In this document: one piece after another, positions 7,206-15,909 of the stretch
Layout: each line of letters begins with the position of its first letter
Position numbering within the stretch: position 1 is the stretch's first letter
NCBI GenBank assembly: GCA_020634315.1
Contig: JACKBV010000037.1
Location: 1-39,535, forward strand
DNA: 39,535 nt
Direction of reading: 5' to 3'
Origin: Ardenticatenaceae bacterium
GTDB lineage: Bacteria > Chloroflexota > Anaerolineae > Promineifilales > Promineifilaceae
Program-made: the position numbers and the translations under genes
Notes under the pieces: model-generated
The model's database searches: none
Seen by the model: only the letters and a program-made list of their open reading frames with translations
What the model was told of the DNA's origin: nothing

Positions 7206-9524
7206 CTACTTCCGAAGAAGTGGCAGATAGACGTATATACGTTCTGGCTGGTCGTACGCGAGGATGCGGTGATGCAGGGCGTCGGCCAGGTAAAGATTAT
7301 CGTTGCTGTCAACAGCCAGACCTTGTGGGCAGTAGAGCAATGTTTCACTGACGGGCACGGCCGGAAAATTGTCATAGCAGTTGGTGGCAATTTGTCGCGG
7401 CGTGCCGTAGGTTTGGTCGGCGGCCTGCCCGCTGCTAAAACCGGGATGAAAGGCGAGTACGCGGTGATTGAACATGTCGGAGATGTAAAGGTTGTCATGG
7501 CTGTCAACAACTAAATCAATGGGGAAGTTCATTTCATCATTGCCGGTTCCGGCGCTGTTGTTGGTCATGTTGGATTGCCCCAAAACGGCAACGGCCGTTT
7601 CCCCATTTGTCAGCGGCGCACTGAATTGCAAAACACGGTTGTTCTCGCTGTCAGCAACATAGAGGTTGTTGTCGCTGTCGAGAGCCACCCCGCGCGGGCC
7701 ATTCAGCCCGCTGCCACTCACGGCACCGCCACCATCCGGGTCGCATGAGGTGAAATTCGGCTGACCGATGACGCCAGATGGTAACATGCCGGTGGTGAAG
7801 GGGGGCTGGAAGATGAGCACGCGATAATGGAATTCGTCGGCGACGTAGAGATTGCCATTGCTGTCGAGGGCCAGGCCGCGCGGGAAGAAAAAGGTTGTTT
7901 GCCCGGCCGGACAGCCCATTCCGTATTGGCCGATGACGATGCTGGCCTGGGCCGCTTCGTCTGGCGGGTAAATGAGGATGCGATGGTTCTCTGTTTCGGC
8001 GACGTAGACATTGCCTTGCGCATCTACGGCGACGCTTTCTGGCCCGATGAGGGGATTGCCGGGACTGCTGCTAATGATGCTCAGGTCGGCGGCGTCGCCT
8101 GCCATGAAAGTGGCGGCATCGGGGAAGCGCTGTACGCGATTGTTCAGGTAGTCGATGACATAGAGTTTGCCATCCGGGGCAACGGCCGTTCCCGACGGCC
8201 AGTTAAACTTATCCATGCCCGTCCCGCTGCCGTTGCTGTTAAAGTCGAGCTGTCCCAGTACGCGATCCGGCAGGGTGTCGGGCAGGGTGGAGGGGGGTGT
8301 GCTGCATTGATCGGAAACGGCCGTTTCCGCTGCGTGTGCCTGATTAAAAGCGGATAACTCAGCCTGACTGGTCGGCCATGTGCCAAACATGCCGCTGCCG
8401 TCATCTTCATATGCCCACAACCAGACTCCGGCGTAGCCGTTGGCATAAATTGTGTCCAAGGCTGAGGCCAGCGACACGCCCAAATCCAGCGCATTTAACG
8501 GCATCTCGCCGATCACCGTTGGCTTGTCCAGTCCGGCATCGGCCGCGCTTTGGAAGAGCGGTGAATACGACCAGGTAATCTCGTCGCCATTCATCCAGCC
8601 GTAATAATGCACCTGATAAAAATCGAGAGTGCCATTGGCCGCAAATGGGGTCAGGTCTTCGTCCGCCCACCAGTTAGCCGTGCCACCGAGAACGGTGTCG
8701 CTGTTCCATTTCAGGCTGGCGCTGCCGACGGTGATCAATTGGTTGCTGTGTTGGTGGATGGCGGCGGCGATTTCGGCGACAAAGCGCTGCATTTGTGCCA
8801 GCGTCACCGGATTGCTAATGTCTGGGTCAACGCCGCCAGACTCAACGATGCCCCATTCTGGCTCATTGATAATGTCCCAGGCGATGACGTTGGGATGTGT
8901 GCCGACGGTGTAGGATGTGCCCGCAATGGGGTGATCGAGCATCGGGATGAGAGCATTGTTGATGAAGGATTGGCGCTTGGCGTTTTCGACAATGAGGTCG
9001 GTGTGCCCTCCGGCATGTTCGCCATCGCCGGGGACTTCGTCATCTAACATGCCGAAATCCCACAGATTAAAGGCAAGGTAAATGTCATACTGTGCCGCCA
9101 GCGTGATGGCGCTCTCGATGCTGGGTAGGAAGTTGGCGTCGAGGCCGGTGACGCCGCCGCCGCTGTTGCTGTCGAATTCGGGTGCGCCACGGCCGTCGGT
9201 GAAGACCCACCAGCGCACCGTATTGACGCCAGCGGCGTGTAGATTGGCAAACATTTGCGCGGTGGCGGTGGCGTCGTAGGCATGGTAGTTGCCCCATTCT
9301 TCGACGGTGCCAAAATCGGCGCCGTATGCGCCGTTGTGCCAGGGCACGTTGACGCCGGAGAGGTACCAATTGCCGCAGCGCCAGGGGACGAGGGCGTTGA
9401 TGGCGGATGACGGATTAACGGGTGACGGTTGGATGTGGGGTTGGGGTTTGGCAACGGCCGTTTCCCAACTGGCGATGGCGAGGAATAAAAACAAGACAAT
9501 GCCAAATAACATCAGACGTTTCAT
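7206..9524 (-). CDS. Secreted GH5-like glycosidase fused to an NHL-repeat propeller
   Basis: A 772-residue secreted protein. Residues 1-25 form a signal peptide (MKRL, a hydrophobic core, then AVA). Residues 45-400 form a clan GH-A barrel resembling GH5 mannanases or cellulases: the acid/base is in IINEPEWG (about E221) and the nucleophile in VIGEMPL (about E340). Residues 420-760 hold at least five NHL-type blades of the form G-x-a-V-x-x-x-G-x-L-Y-V-A-D-x-x-N-x-R-V. The last residues are IYVYLPLLRK, resembling the end of the subtilase at 21.2 kb, which suggests a shared C-terminal sorting signal. AGGAGG precedes the ATG at good spacing. It carries four AACGGCCGTT palindromes. The substrate is unknown. 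Confidence 0.83.
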   Translation of the reverse strand: MKRLMLFGIVLFLFLAIASWETAVAKPQPHIQPSPVNPSSAINALVPWRCGNWYLSGVNVPWHNGAYGADFGTVEEWGNYHAYDATATAQMFANLHAAGVNTVRWWVFTDGRGAPEFDSNSGGGVTGLDANFLPSIESAITLAAQYDIYLAFNLWDFGMLDDEVPGDGEHAGGHTDLIVENAKRQSFINNALIPMLDHPIAGTSYTVGTHPNVIAWDIINEPEWGIVESGGVDPDISNPVTLAQMQRFVAEIAAAIHQHSNQLITVGSASLKWNSDTVLGGTANWWADEDLTPFAANGTLDFYQVHYYGWMNGDEITWSYSPLFQSAADAGLDKPTVIGEMPLNALDLGVSLASALDTIYANGYAGVWLWAYEDDGSGMFGTWPTSQAELSAFNQAHAAETAVSDQCSTPPSTLPDTLPDRVLGQLDFNSNGSGTGMDKFNWPSGTAVAPDGKLYVIDYLNNRVQRFPDAATFMAGDAADLSIISSSPGNPLIGPESVAVDAQGNVYVAETENHRILIYPPDEAAQASIVIGQYGMGCPAGQTTFFFPRGLALDSNGNLYVADEFHYRVLIFQPPFTTGMLPSGVIGQPNFTSCDPDGGGAVSGSGLNGPRGVALDSDNNLYVADSENNRVLQFSAPLTNGETAVAVLGQSNMTNNSAGTGNDEMNFPIDLVVDSHDNLYISDMFNHRVLAFHPGFSSGQAADQTYGTPRQIATNCYDNFPAVPVSETLLYCPQGLAVDSNDNLYLADALHHRILAYDQPERIYVYLPLLRK

Positions 9525-9755
9525 AACTTCCTCCTACATCATGGGGTAAATTTGTTACAGGATAGCAGAGAAAGGCGTTTTCATTCCATGAGAATTACAA
9601 AAGTAGCTTGCGGGAATCGCGCACACTTGTCCATTCATGCCATTTTTCACGTGCTCCGGGTGCCGATCATCACTGGACAGGTCTCGTGGCTTGCCGTACC
9701 ATGATAGCGTTTAGGCCTAGGAGTTTTCAGTTTTTGTATTTTTGAGGAGACGAGG

Positions 9756-10853
9756 ATGGCTACAGTTTTTCTCACAGGTTTTCCCGGATTTTTGGGTTCA
9801 GAATTGGTCAAGCGCCTCCTGGCGCGTTATACAGCCGAAACACACATTGTTTGCCTGATTCAACGTAAATTCCGCAATCTGTCTTTGCAGCATATTGCCG
9901 AAATTGATGAAGAGCAACCAGGGTGGGGCGCACGCATCCGACTGTTTGAAGGTGATATTACTTTAACGGATTTGGGGCTGAGTGCGGCGCAATTGGAGGA
10001 GCTGTATCAGGAGACGGTAGAGATTTACCATTTAGCGGCCGTTTACGCCCTTGGCGTCTCGCGTGATCTGGCTATGCGCGTCAATGTAGACGGCACCCGG
10101 CATATGCTGCGCTTTGCCGAAAACTGCCCGCGCTTGCAGCGTTTCCAGTATGTCAGCACATGCTATGTGAGCGGTCGACACGATGGCGAATTTAGCGAAA
10201 GTGATTTGCGCAATGGTCAAGCCTTTAACAATTATTACGAAGAAACCAAGTATTGGGCGGAAATAGAAGTACAGCAGCACATGAAGAAAGGGCTGCCGGT
10301 GAGTATTTACCGTCCGGCCATCGTTGTTGGTGACAGCAAAACCGGCGTCACGCAAAAGTACGATGGGCCATACTACGCGATTCAATGGATTTTACGCCAA
10401 CCACGACAGGCGGTTATGCCTCTCGTTGGCGATCCAAATCGTTGTGAAGTCAATGTTGTTCCACGCGACTTTGTGGTCAATGCCATTGATTATCTCAGTG
10501 CTCAGGAAAAATCATTGGGGCAGGTTTACCAGATCAGCGATCCGCTGCCATTAACAGTGGCCGAAATGGTCGATGTCATTGCCAGGGTGACAGAGCATAC
10601 CATCTGGCGCATGCCCGTGCCGGGCTGGATGGCGAAAGGGGCATTGAAATATGTGCCCGGCGTGTATCAGGTGATGCGTATCGAGCCGGCATCTATTGAT
10701 TATTTTACGCTGCCGACACGTTACACTTGCACGAATACGCTGCGCGACCTGGAGGGGAGTGGCATTACCTGCCCTTCATTTGTTGATTATGCGGATACGT
10801 TGGTGGCGTTTATGCGCCGCCATCCGGAAATATCGGCCGAGGCTATGGTGTGA
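9756..10853 (+). CDS. Extended SDR, NAD-dependent epimerase / thioester-reductase-like
   Basis: A 365-residue extended short-chain dehydrogenase/reductase. The cofactor motif TGFPGFLG (residues 7-14) is at the N terminus, FEGDIT gives the adenine-binding aspartate, and the active site has the serine in YVSTCYVSG and the YEETK Y-x3-K pair. The C-terminal half resembles the male-sterility/NAD_binding_4 group, which reduces acyl thioesters or acts on steroids and sugars. The ATG follows GAGGAGACGAGG. It is divergent from the glycosidase-like gene. A weak hairpin with a GTTTGTTTTG tract follows the stop. The substrate class is uncertain. Confidence 0.8.
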   Translation: MATVFLTGFPGFLGSELVKRLLARYTAETHIVCLIQRKFRNLSLQHIAEIDEEQPGWGARIRLFEGDITLTDLGLSAAQLEELYQETVEIYHLAAVYALGVSRDLAMRVNVDGTRHMLRFAENCPRLQRFQYVSTCYVSGRHDGEFSESDLRNGQAFNNYYEETKYWAEIEVQQHMKKGLPVSIYRPAIVVGDSKTGVTQKYDGPYYAIQWILRQPRQAVMPLVGDPNRCEVNVVPRDFVVNAIDYLSAQEKSLGQVYQISDPLPLTVAEMVDVIARVTEHTIWRMPVPGWMAKGALKYVPGVYQVMRIEPASIDYFTLPTRYTCTNTLRDLEGSGITCPSFVDYADTLVAFMRRHPEISAEAMV

Positions 10854-10868
10854 TTCTGTCGGCCTTGT

Positions 10869-10900
10869 CAACCCCTTAAGTGGTTGGGTTTGTTTTGTTT
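10869..10900 (+). terminator. Weak hairpin with T-rich tail after the SDR gene
   Basis: CAACC (10869-10873) pairs with GGTTG (10882-10886) across an 8-base loop, followed by GGTTTGTTTTGTTT. The stem is short, so this is only a possible terminator. Confidence 0.35.
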
Positions 10901-10971
10901 ATTTCTTCCTAATGAACGGCAGTACTTTTGTACATTTTTACCCAACGAAAGGCCTACGGTAAGGTTTTTCA

Positions 10972-11190
10972 GTGTATAGTGTGTGCATGATTACACACTA
11001 TCATGTAAACGGCACTTGCGAAGTAGAGTATCCATACAGCAAAAAAGTTGAGGAATTCTATGTTGATGATGTAGTAAAAGCAGAGTCAGAGGTGCAAGCG
11101 GTAACGGCCGTTGCCAAACTTCTCATTAAAGAACACGACTTTCAAAACTTCGTCTGGACACGGTTAAATATCGAATCCGTACCTTCCTGA
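10972..11190 (+). CDS. Small orphan protein of unknown function
   Basis: A 72-residue hypothetical protein with no domain I recognise. It is rich in Lys and Glu (segments KKVEEFYVDDVVKAE and AVAKLLIKEHDF), has no signal peptide or membrane segment, and is probably cytosolic. The start is ambiguous. GTG at 10972 has TAAGG about 9 bases upstream; ATG at 10987 has no good ribosome site and lies in the loop of a hairpin. The open frame carries one AACGGCCGTT copy (11103) and ends before a very strong terminator, which supports it being a real transcription unit. It stands alone between the SDR gene and the convergent ABC importer operon. Confidence 0.6.
   Translation: MYSVCMITHYHVNGTCEVEYPYSKKVEEFYVDDVVKAESEVQAVTAVAKLLIKEHDFQNFVWTRLNIESVPS
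10976..11001 (+). promoter_or_regulatory. Inverted repeat over the start of the small orphan gene
   Basis: ATAGTGTGT (10976-10984) and ACACACTAT (10993-11001) are perfect 9-bp complements around an 8-base loop that contains the ATG at 10987. It could be an operator for a dimeric repressor or an RNA hairpin that controls translation start. Confidence 0.5.
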
Positions 11191-11216
11191 TTGGGTTCCC
11201 CTTAATTCCTGCGACT

Positions 11217-11248
11217 GGGCGTGACATGGTCAATGTCACGCCCTTTTT
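11217..11248 (+). terminator. Strong intrinsic terminator after the small orphan gene
   Basis: A perfect 11-bp stem (11217-11227 with 11233-11243), loop GGTCA, then TTTTT on the plus strand. It lies 27 bases past the stop of the orphan gene. Confidence 0.85.
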
Positions 11249-11261
11249 ATTACCGCAAAAA

Positions 11262-12086
11262 TTAACCCTTCAACGCCCCAGACATCAATCCACGCAAGAA
11301 ATAGCGTCCCAAGAAAATATAGACAAGCAGCGTTGGCACGGCCGCAATAAACGATCCGGCCATTTGCACATTCCAGGCAATAATCTGGCTGCCCGCCATA
11401 TTGTTCAACGCCACAGTAATCGGCCAATTTTCCGGGCTGGTTAATACCACCGCAAACAAAAAGTCATTCCAGGCCGAGGTAAACTGCCAGATCAAAACAA
11501 CAACAAAACTTGGCAGGGACAGCGGCAGCAGAATGTAAAAATATGTGCGCATCATCGACGCGCCATCAATTTTGGCCGATTCAATCAACTCTTTGGGCAC
11601 AGTTGCATAATAATTACGAAACGTTAGCGTCGTAATGGGGATGCCATAGATAACATGCGTCAAAACCAATCCCCACACCCCGCCATACAAATTAATCTCG
11701 CGCATAAACTGCACCAGCGGAATCAAAATACTTTGGTAAGGGATAAACATGCCAAACAACAGCACCGGGAAAATAACATCCGCTCCGGGAAACTTCCATC
11801 GTGCCAGCACAAAGCCATTCAACGATCCCAATATGGACGAAATAATCGCGGCGGGAATAACCAATTTGATACTATTCCACAAATGGGGGGCTAACTTTGT
11901 AAACGCTTCCACAAAGTTATCGAAATGAATACCCTGTGGCAGCCGCCACATTGTCTGCAAATCCACTTCGGCGAAACTCTTAAACCCCGTTACCAGCATA
12001 ATATAAATGGGGATCAGATAAAAGATCGCCATCAACACCAAGGGAATATAGAAAAAGTACCGTTTGCGTGATTGAATAGCCGTCAT
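11262..12086 (-). CDS. Carbohydrate ABC transporter permease, MalG type
   Basis: A 274-residue integral membrane permease with about six hydrophobic segments. The coupling (EAA) loop reads ELIESAKIDGASMMRTYFYILLP near residues 175-197, the docking site for the ATPase subunit. This is the second permease of a sugar importer. Its ATG overlaps the end of the MalF-type gene by 4 bases, so the two are translationally coupled. No ATP-binding protein is encoded in this operon, so a shared MsmX/UgpC-like ATPase elsewhere in the genome is presumably used. The sugar is not identifiable from sequence. Confidence 0.92.
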   Translation of the reverse strand: MTAIQSRKRYFFYIPLVLMAIFYLIPIYIMLVTGFKSFAEVDLQTMWRLPQGIHFDNFVEAFTKLAPHLWNSIKLVIPAAIISSILGSLNGFVLARWKFPGADVIFPVLLFGMFIPYQSILIPLVQFMREINLYGGVWGLVLTHVIYGIPITTLTFRNYYATVPKELIESAKIDGASMMRTYFYILLPLSLPSFVVVLIWQFTSAWNDFLFAVVLTSPENWPITVALNNMAGSQIIAWNVQMAGSFIAAVPTLLVYIFLGRYFLRGLMSGALKG

Positions 12087-12970
12087 AACTCAGCCTCATT
12101 TTTCAGGGTATAACGCAGATAGGGAATGACCAGGACAGCCACGCTCAACAGCAACAAAATGCCAATAGATGCGCCGCGTCCATAAAAATTACCATCAAAC
12201 GTGGTTGTCCACATGTAAATTGCCGGTACATCTAATGGAATCTGCTTCCCGGCAACGGCCACAATCAGGTCAAATACCTTCAAGGAAATATGCCCCAAGA
12301 TAATCATCGCACTCAGGGTAATGGGGCTGAGCAAGGGCAAAATGATGCGGCGGTACATGGCGAATTCACTGGCACCATCCACACGCGCCGCTTCGCGTAG
12401 AGATTCAGGGATGGCACGTAATCCGCCCAGATAAAGAGCCATTGTATAACCCGACATTTGCCAGATAGCGGGAATGGCAATGAAGGCAATACCCCATTCT
12501 GGTGTGGTATGCCATTTGTTAATAAGAAAATCCAGCCCAAGTTGATCAAAAATCAAGTTAAGCCCACTAATGCGGCTGCCTTGTGCCGGGTTCATAAGCC
12601 AACGCCAGACCACACCGGTGACGATGAAGGAGATAGCCATTGGAAATAAATAAAGGCTGCGAAAGAATCCTTCGCCGCGCAACCCTTGATCAAGCAAGAT
12701 GGCTAACGTTAATCCTAATACCAGGCAGCCGCCTACAAAGAGCACGGTGAAAACAACAGTATTGCGGATATCAATGCGAAAGCGGGGATCGGTAAAGAGG
12801 CCGATGTAATTTTGCAACCCAGCCCAGGTGTAATCAGGCATTAACCCTTTCCATTGACTGAGTGACACGCGCCCAGACCAGGCAATAAAGCCATAAACAA
12901 AAATAAGGACGGCTAAGATCGAGGGTGATACAAGCGCCAGGCCAAGGAGTTGGTCTTTTCTAGATTGCAT
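12083..12970 (-). CDS. Carbohydrate ABC transporter permease, MalF type
   Basis: A 295-residue membrane permease, first of the pair. It has a short cytosolic N terminus, then LLGLALVSPSILAVLIFV as the first membrane segment, and an EAA loop reading SLREAARVDGASEFAMYRRIILP near residues 190-212. The gene follows the binding-protein gene after 68 bases that hold a very stable hairpin, which may lower permease output relative to the binding protein. The ATG is preceded by a weak GCGGTG purine stretch. Together with the MalG-type partner it forms the transmembrane channel. Confidence 0.92.
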   Translation of the reverse strand: MQSRKDQLLGLALVSPSILAVLIFVYGFIAWSGRVSLSQWKGLMPDYTWAGLQNYIGLFTDPRFRIDIRNTVVFTVLFVGGCLVLGLTLAILLDQGLRGEGFFRSLYLFPMAISFIVTGVVWRWLMNPAQGSRISGLNLIFDQLGLDFLINKWHTTPEWGIAFIAIPAIWQMSGYTMALYLGGLRAIPESLREAARVDGASEFAMYRRIILPLLSPITLSAMIILGHISLKVFDLIVAVAGKQIPLDVPAIYMWTTTFDGNFYGRGASIGILLLLSVAVLVIPYLRYTLKNEAEL

Positions 12971-12987
12971 ATTTCACCGCTTTAATG

Positions 12988-13024
12988 TGTTCCCGGAAAC
13001 TGGCAAGGCCAGTTTCCGGGAACA
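12988..13024 (-). other. Very stable 17-bp hairpin between binding-protein and permease genes
   Basis: Bases 12988-13004 are perfectly complementary to 13008-13024 with only a 3-base loop. No T tract follows on the minus strand. It starts 15 bases after the binding-protein stop codon, where an mRNA-protecting or attenuating hairpin would be expected, as in the malE-malF gap of enteric bacteria. Confidence 0.75.
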
Positions 13025-13038
13025 TCACTAACTATTGA

Positions 13039-14376
13039 TTATTGGCAGGGGCCAGAGCTTGTGCAAGCGGTAGCCAATGCCGTCTGGAAGGTCGCCGCAT
13101 CTTTGTCAACAAGGAAGAGACCAAGAGCTGTGTCGATTTCTGATTTCCAGGAGTCATTGGCAACAACGCCGTGGGTCAAGCTGCCGACAACCGTATTGTT
13201 TGACCAGTCATCCATGGCTGAGAGCAGGTATTCGCCGTAGAGGGCACGGTCGCCATCGCTGCGGGCAGGGATGGAACCTTTGACGGGATTGAAGGCGTCT
13301 TGCCCTTCACGGGAGCCAGCGACGGTGAGCCAGGCAATGGCGGCTTCGCGATGCGGAGCGCCAACAGGCAGTACGAAGCTGTCGGAGAGGAACTGGAAGT
13401 TTCCATTGGTACCAGGAACAGGTGACCAGCCATAGCCACTGTTGGGTTCAAAGCCGATTTCGCGGAAGTACCCTTCAGCCCAGTCGCCCATGACATTGAA
13501 GGCGGCGTCGCCGTTGACGACGAGTTGGGCAGCATCTTGCCAGCTCAACGCGGAGGCGTCGCTGTTGGTGTAGCTGAGAACCTTGGCGAAGTTTTCAAGA
13601 GCGGCCGCGACTTCTGGCTCGCTCCAGCTTTTACCGCCATCCCAAAGGGCATTGTAATCATCCGCACCGAGAGAGGCGAGGAGGATTGTCTCGAAGAGAT
13701 GCATGGCAGTCCATTGTTCGCCCATCGCCAGAGGGGCTTCCATGCCGGCTGCTTGTAATGCGTCCATCGCGGTAAACCACTCATCAAGGGTGGTGGGAAC
13801 ATCTATGCCATTTTCTGCAAGAACAGTGGGATTGTTCCACAAGACGTTGGCGCGGTGAATGTTGACCGGTACAGAGTAAATGTTGCCATCTTGGGAAATG
13901 AGCGGGATCAAAGTTTCAGGCATGACATCAAGCCAGCCATTTTCTTCGAAGAGGAAGTTGACAGGTTCTAGCTGCCCGGCAGCAACGTAGGTGCCGATGA
14001 GTTCTTGTCCGGCATGTCCTTGCCAGCTATCGGGGGCATCGCCTGCTTGCAAACGGGTGGCGAGTACGGCACGCGCATTGGTACCAGCGCCACCGGCAAC
14101 GGCCGCATTGATAAATTCGATGTCCGGGTATTTTTCATTGAAGACTTTGATCATTGCTTCCAACCCGGCGGCTTCACCACCACCTGTCCACCAGCTGAAA
14201 ACTTCGACCTGGTTGGCCATTTCTTCTGCTTCGGCGGGTGCTTCTTCTTGTGCTGGCGCGGCTTCTTCTTCGGCTGGGGCGACGGGTTCGGTGTTTGTTG
14301 CTGCATTGTTGCCACCACCGCAAGCGACTAAAACGAGCGCCAAAATGAGGAATAATAGGAATGTCTTGTAACGCAT
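13039..14376 (-). CDS. Sugar ABC transporter substrate-binding lipoprotein (family 1)
   Basis: A 445-residue extracellular binding protein. Residues 1-19 are a lipoprotein signal with lipobox LVAC (cysteine about 19). A low-complexity Ala/Glu/Pro linker (about 25-53) follows, then the mature two-lobe fold: EVFSWWTGGGE opens the domain, and the segments SWQGHAGQEL and YSVPVNIHRANVLWNN are typical of family 1 sugar-binding proteins. AGGAG lies about 12 bases before the ATG. It stands directly downstream of the ROK regulator and upstream of two permeases, so it delivers the sugar to that channel. Confidence 0.92.
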   Translation of the reverse strand: MRYKTFLLFLILALVLVACGGGNNAATNTEPVAPAEEEAAPAQEEAPAEAEEMANQVEVFSWWTGGGEAAGLEAMIKVFNEKYPDIEFINAAVAGGAGTNARAVLATRLQAGDAPDSWQGHAGQELIGTYVAAGQLEPVNFLFEENGWLDVMPETLIPLISQDGNIYSVPVNIHRANVLWNNPTVLAENGIDVPTTLDEWFTAMDALQAAGMEAPLAMGEQWTAMHLFETILLASLGADDYNALWDGGKSWSEPEVAAALENFAKVLSYTNSDASALSWQDAAQLVVNGDAAFNVMGDWAEGYFREIGFEPNSGYGWSPVPGTNGNFQFLSDSFVLPVGAPHREAAIAWLTVAGSREGQDAFNPVKGSIPARSDGDRALYGEYLLSAMDDWSNNTVVGSLTHGVVANDSWKSEIDTALGLFLVDKDAATFQTALATACTSSGPCQ

Positions 14377-14437
14377 TATCTTCTTTCTCCTGTATCTGTA
14401 GGTAAATCAAATTTGAAAATGGGTTGGTCATATAAGT

Positions 14438-15691
14438 TTAGGATATTGACGATAACATCACCTCCTTTAGGTTTCCGGTCATTATGCCAGACAGGCGTGA
14501 AGGTTCAAAAGCATGTTGTATTGCCAGCGTTGCGCCACCAATGGCGACGGCATCTTGTCCCAGTGTGCTCAACGTGATGGTCGCTTCCCGTGCAGCCTTG
14601 AACATGGTGCGCTCTTCGACAGAGAGACGCACGGCGTCGGTGATTAGCTCTTCTGCTGCGGTTAGATCGCCACCAAGAATGATGAGTTTGGGATTGAAAA
14701 GGTTAATGAGGTTGGCGATGGCAATGCCTAGATAGGTGCCTGTACTGCGCAGGATGGAACGACATATGGGATCGCCTGTTTTTGCCAGATGAATGATGTC
14801 TTCAATGGTTAATGGCTTTTCGGGCTGCCAGGAGGGGATTGCGGCCGTTTTTCGTTGGTAGACTTGTTCGATAACGGCATTTATCCCGACGTAAGCTTCC
14901 ATACAGCCTTGATTACCACAACGGCAGGGTGGCCCATTGACATTGATGGTTGTGTGCCCGATTTCACCGGCGGTGCCGCCTGAGCCGCGATAAATCTCAT
15001 TGTTGAGGATTAGCCCGCTGCCGACACCTACGCCGAGCTTGATATAGGCAAGGTGGCTGTGTTCGCGGCCTTTTCCCCACCATTTTTCGGCGATGGCACC
15101 GGCGTTGGCGTCATTGTCGATGTAAATAGGAAAGGGGAAGCGCTGGCGAAGCAGATCAACCAGATCAACATTTTCCCATTTGGGCATGTAGATGGTGGTT
15201 AGTCGATCCAGGTTGGGGCCGGTGAGTGGGGCTGGGATGGTAACGCCCATGCCGAGAATTTGGTCGGCGGTGAGGTTGGCGTCGATCATGGTTTGTTGAA
15301 CCATGGTGTAAAGGGTCTGTATGGCCCCATCGGGATCGTTGACTACGTCGTATTTGTAGGATTGGTGTGCGGCAACTGTGCCATTGAGGTTCATGGCAAC
15401 GGCCGTTATATGAGTAGCCCCTATATCAACGCCCAGAACATGGCGAAAATTGTAATTGAATGTGAGCAAAATAGGTGGACGGCCGCCACTGGATTGACCA
15501 ACGCCAGACTCGGTTACAAACCCGCTGTTGAGCAAATCACTGGTAATGGCGGAAACTGTTGTCGCGCTCAGCCCTGTTTGGCGTACAATATTGGCGCGTG
15601 AAACAGCCCTTTTTTGGCGTATCAGATTGAGGATTTGATTAAGATTTTGTTCACGTACTGAAGTGACATTGACCGTTTTGATTTTGCTCAT
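14438..15691 (-). CDS. ROK-family transcriptional regulator (NagC/XylR type)
   Basis: A protein of about 417 residues. The N-terminal winged helix spans residues 10-75 (REQNLNQILNLIRQ, then a SRANIVRQTGLSATTVSAIT recognition helix region). The ROK domain follows with VLGVDIGATHITAVAM and the zinc site CRCGNQGCMEA. Such proteins repress sugar-uptake genes and release DNA when the sugar or its phosphate binds. An open frame extends to 15781, but a TTGACA/TAGAAT promoter lies inside that extension, so the start at 15691 (or 15709) is chosen. The gene lies 61 bases upstream of the binding-protein gene on the same strand and very likely controls that operon and itself. Confidence 0.88.
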   Translation of the reverse strand: MSKIKTVNVTSVREQNLNQILNLIRQKRAVSRANIVRQTGLSATTVSAITSDLLNSGFVTESGVGQSSGGRPPILLTFNYNFRHVLGVDIGATHITAVAMNLNGTVAAHQSYKYDVVNDPDGAIQTLYTMVQQTMIDANLTADQILGMGVTIPAPLTGPNLDRLTTIYMPKWENVDLVDLLRQRFPFPIYIDNDANAGAIAEKWWGKGREHSHLAYIKLGVGVGSGLILNNEIYRGSGGTAGEIGHTTINVNGPPCRCGNQGCMEAYVGINAVIEQVYQRKTAAIPSWQPEKPLTIEDIIHLAKTGDPICRSILRSTGTYLGIAIANLINLFNPKLIILGGDLTAAEELITDAVRLSVEERTMFKAAREATITLSTLGQDAVAIGGATLAIQHAFEPSRLSGIMTGNLKEVMLSSIS

Positions 15692-15752
15692 TTGCCATTG
15701 CCGCTCCATCAAGAACCATTCTTTATACGACTTGTTTACAAAGTATGATGGG

Positions 15753-15781
15753 ATTCTATGTTTTTGCGCCGACTTTGTCAA
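15753..15781 (-). promoter_or_regulatory. Sigma-70-type promoter of the ROK gene
   Basis: On the minus strand TTGACA (15781 down to 15776) is followed after 17 bases by TAGAAT (15758 down to 15753). Transcription would start near 15746, about 55 bases before the chosen start codon at 15691. Confidence 0.65.
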
Positions 15782-15909
15782 GTATCGAAAGAAAGTCCTG
15801 TTTGTCTGATTCTTTCAATTTATTCACGTAAAGCAAAGACATGATTCCTATAAACATGATAAAATGGGTTTGAATGGCGGGATAAGAGATTTTCAAGGTT
15901 ATATTACAT

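Noticed and set aside
14458..14470. Near-perfect ribosome site (AAAGGAGGTGAT) on the minus strand
   Set aside because: It lies within the last codons of the ROK gene. The ATG after it opens only a six-codon frame in the same reading frame, so it is probably chance.
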